Source: Luteimonas terrae (GTDB lineage Bacteria; Pseudomonadota; Gammaproteobacteria; Xanthomonadales; Xanthomonadaceae). Taken from it: a stretch of DNA of 64,000 nt. The stretch's first letter is position 1. Each line of letters opens with the position of its first letter. The notes under the pieces are model-generated. The model searched no databases. It was given only the letters and a program-made list of their open reading frames with translations, and had not been told where the DNA came from. A program made the translations under genes and the position numbers. Positions 62,901 through 64,000 of the stretch are shown in pieces. The stretch is from assembly GCF_004358165.1 (NCBI RefSeq), contig NZ_SMTG01000002.1, forward strand, positions 1,426,001 through 1,490,000, written 5' to 3'.

Positions 62901-64000
62901 TCCTCAGGCGCAAGCCCGCGGATGTTGCCGAACGAAGTCGCAGTCTTCACGGTAGGCGCACCATCGGTCACACCCGCCGATTCGCCAATGAACACCTGAC
63001 GGGAGCCGCCAAACTCGGCGTCCCAGATGGCCTGACCTTCTGTCGCCGCGTTGAACCTGGCAATCGAGTCGGGGGTGACCCCACGATCGACCACCGCGCC
63101 CGCGAACGGGCTGCCCGGCAAGTCGCCGTCGTAACTGGGATTGATGTCGCTGATAACGGTCTGATAAGGCCGCGCACAAGATGGATAACCGCCGTTCTTG
63201 CGGTAAGGGTCCTGCCACGTTTCCGTGGTCAGGCCCATCGTGGTTTCTTCGGTGCCGCCTTGGCTGCTGCCACCGGTCGCGAAGCGGGGTGTCGCGGCGC
63301 CGGCGCCGGCGAAGTAGCGCATGCTCTCGTACATCATCTCCGCTATGGGATTGCCCCACATGCGGCACTGCCCGTTTCCGAGAGGCTGGCTTTCGTTCGG
63401 CGTGGGACAGTTGCCGTTGTTGTTACTCCAGCTCCAATTCGCGTCCGAGTCCAGGTTGTTGGTGACGCCGCCGTTGTAGCCGCCGCCGATCATCCGAAAC
63501 CTGTCGATGTTGCGCACGATGCCGTCCACATTATTCCGGAACGTCCCGTTCTGCGCATTGACTTCGTCCGCAAAGTTCGAAACGTTGCGCCGGAGTACGC
63601 CGCCCTCGAGATTGTTGCGCTGACTTCCGGTAATGAGGCCGAAATACATTTTCTGGTTTTCACCATACTCGTGCAGAATTCCAGTCGGCTTGTAGAAGGG
63701 GTTGGGACCACTTCCGTATGCCTTGCAGGTGTCGTCCCGCAGCGCAGGAGTACCGGGACAGGCCAAAACGCGCACGAGATAGTCGGTACGGGCACGCGCG
63801 CTAGCCGGTGTGTAGTAGAACAGCCCCCAGTTGTCGTCGCCGGCGGCTTCCTGGTGACGAAATGTGATGTTGTACTTTCCGGGCTGCAGAGTTCTCGAAA
63901 CACCCGCATGGCTCTCGAGCGAGCTGTCGCCACGGTTACTACCGTGGCCGCCGTACCAACCAAAGCGTTGGCCGTCTATCGACACATCGACCGCGTCGTC
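59909..64000 (-). CDS. pilY1: Type IV pilus tip protein PilY1, N-terminus outside the window
   Basis: PilY1 sits at the pilus tip, controls retraction and can act in adhesion and surface sensing. At least 1363 codons are present; the start lies beyond base 64000. The C-terminal beta-propeller is clear: AYVGANDGMLHAFDATTQPC, ELFGFIPNAALRNL, KTLLVAAGGGGAKTIFALN, and the calcium-binding loop DRNGDGRIDFVYGGDLQGNLWKFDL. FGTGRYLFE is near the end. The upstream half (LHEYGENQKMYFGLITGSQRNNLEGGVLRRNV) matches PilY1 family proteins. It is followed by pilE with a four-base overlap. Confidence 0.93.
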   Translation of the reverse strand, partial: DDAVDVSIDGQRFGWYGGHGSNRGDSSLESHAGVSRTLQPGKYNITFRHQEAAGDDNWGLFYYTPASARARTDYLVRVLACPGTPALRDDTCKAYGSGPNPFYKPTGILHEYGENQKMYFGLITGSQRNNLEGGVLRRNVSNFADEVNAQNGTFRNNVDGIVRNIDRFRMIGGGYNGGVTNNLDSDANWSWSNNNGNCPTPNESQPLGNGQCRMWGNPIAEMMYESMRYFAGAGAATPRFATGGSSQGGTEETTMGLTTETWQDPYRKNGGYPSCARPYQTVISDINPSYDGDLPGSPFAGAVVDRGVTPDSIARFNAATEGQAIWDAEFGGSRQVFIGESAGVTDGAPTVKTATSFGNIRGLAPEEPTKNGTYFAASVARFGRTNDINAAGGLQNLSTYSIALASPLPRIEFPVGGRNITIVPFAKTASGTFGQGARKPTNSIVHFYVENIVNLPGQPVDSTVNQGRASATFRINYEDSEQGNDYDMDAIVRYQVQATASGTVTVTLTSEYAAGSADQNMGYVISGTTQDGVYLDVRDADSGAGSFRPYELNTPSATQGPGQCRNITTGLCGQQLPLTQTRTFTPSTTGSGAISLNNPLWYAAKYGAPNYPQWDSNGDGVPDNYFLVTNPLTLKAQLSRAFDDIATRDLAVGVATISGARVGNNSFTLQPTFRRGRNGMDWTGNLTAISLDANGNAASTLWSAQAKMPAHGDRTILTNRSTSSTKDIQVFKNSGNTETITLAHLGLNATTVSTNYGKAYTATQLVDYLRGDHSQELGAGNGGTLRARSAVLGDIVNSEPVVASPRADFGYASFPSDAMMSGYAAYLTAKASRKTVAYVGANDGMLHAFDATTQPCIAPNASQACTTETAGRELFGFIPNAALRNLKSLPIPDSRSFEHKYFVDGQITVSDAKDPGDSRWKTLLVAAGGGGAKTIFALNVSNPDSLASGDVLWEKNGALDSDLGNIYGKPLIVPLQNGSWGVLFGNGYGGTRSDPSLYILDAFTGDLIAKLTGKDANPARTIVAGIPTGAECGFLSTLPLFDCSALDQDPVNGLGQITAIDRNGDGRIDFVYGGDLQGNLWKFDLSSTDVRNWKVANSNNPLFTSLETNNEDRPAKRQRQPITGGIRIAAGPGDGVMIYFGTGRYLFERDNDVVANPQVQSLYAVFDDFVSTSTVTRSNLQAQTITAETAGSTFTTRTISKQAVQYYGSGSKRGWYLDLKVQNAAANGERFIATPRIQSGRVFFTTYSPRNDSCDPGGTNFQYVLDLLSGAGALANVQVLPSGTVACTGSNCGGVALGTGDNTAQPPVVGTAIANITPQRLVNPVCNPAVESCATFEQCQVVIYPGAFVLPRPCGRQSWRQLK

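Overview
The window is GC-rich (roughly two thirds G+C by eye) chromosomal DNA from a gammaproteobacterium. It is most likely a member of the Xanthomonadaceae/Lysobacteraceae (Lysobacter, Luteimonas or Stenotrophomonas relatives). The reasons are the gene order thrS-infC-rpmI-rplT-pheS-pheT-ihfA-merR, the two large TonB-dependent receptors, the GumN/TraB-type protein, a maltodextrin locus built on a TonB receptor plus an MFS carrier, and the pilY1-pilE gene pair. There is no sign of a prophage, transposase or CRISPR array. Nearly all of the DNA is core or genus-level genes.

Layout. 1-3852: sulfate activation genes cysD and cysN/C (minus), and a divergent sulfate-binding protein. cysN/C and the binding protein each carry one single-base frameshift. 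3856-11784: a cation/proton antiporter, tRNA-Phe, a lipoprotein, a long acyl-CoA dehydrogenase, an HNH nuclease, a lineage protein with a receiver-like end, and dxs. 11794-21293: a GumN-type protein, a 55-aa ORF, tRNA-Pro, then the minus-strand translation operon merR, ihfA, pheT, pheS, rplT, rpmI, infC and thrS, read from thrS downwards. The thrS leader encodes a tiny Thr-rich peptide followed by a terminator, which is a likely attenuator. 21392-24980: a Fur-box-controlled siderophore receptor and an MFS transporter. 25011-36355: a complete Bap-type type I secretion operon: giant 16-repeat adhesin, TolC-like protein, ABC transporter and HlyD-like adaptor. 36615-46820: a maltose/maltodextrin locus with a LacI-type regulator, GH13 amylase, MFS carrier, alpha-glucosidase and TonB receptor, with an MpaB-like oxygenase inserted. 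Two promoter regions share a near-palindromic operator. 46876-55757: a 2889-aa cyclic beta-glucan synthase-like protein and a short ORF behind it. 55977-64000: tRNA-Val, uvrB, a FimT-like pseudopilin, tRNA-Asn, pilE, and the 3' part of pilY1, which runs off the right edge.

How the parts work together. The maltose locus reads as a full import-and-digest chain: outer-membrane TonB uptake, inner-membrane MFS import, an exported or lipid-anchored amylase, a cytoplasmic alpha-glucosidase, and a LacI-type repressor with its probable operators. The adhesin operon encodes both the cell-surface protein and its dedicated export machine. The thrS-to-merR block couples synthesis of two tRNA synthetases, IF3, L35, L20 and IHF-alpha, with structured leaders at three points. 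Four tRNA genes (Phe, Pro, Val, Asn) all lie on the minus strand and have recognisable promoters. The Phe, Pro and Asn genes also have clear terminators.
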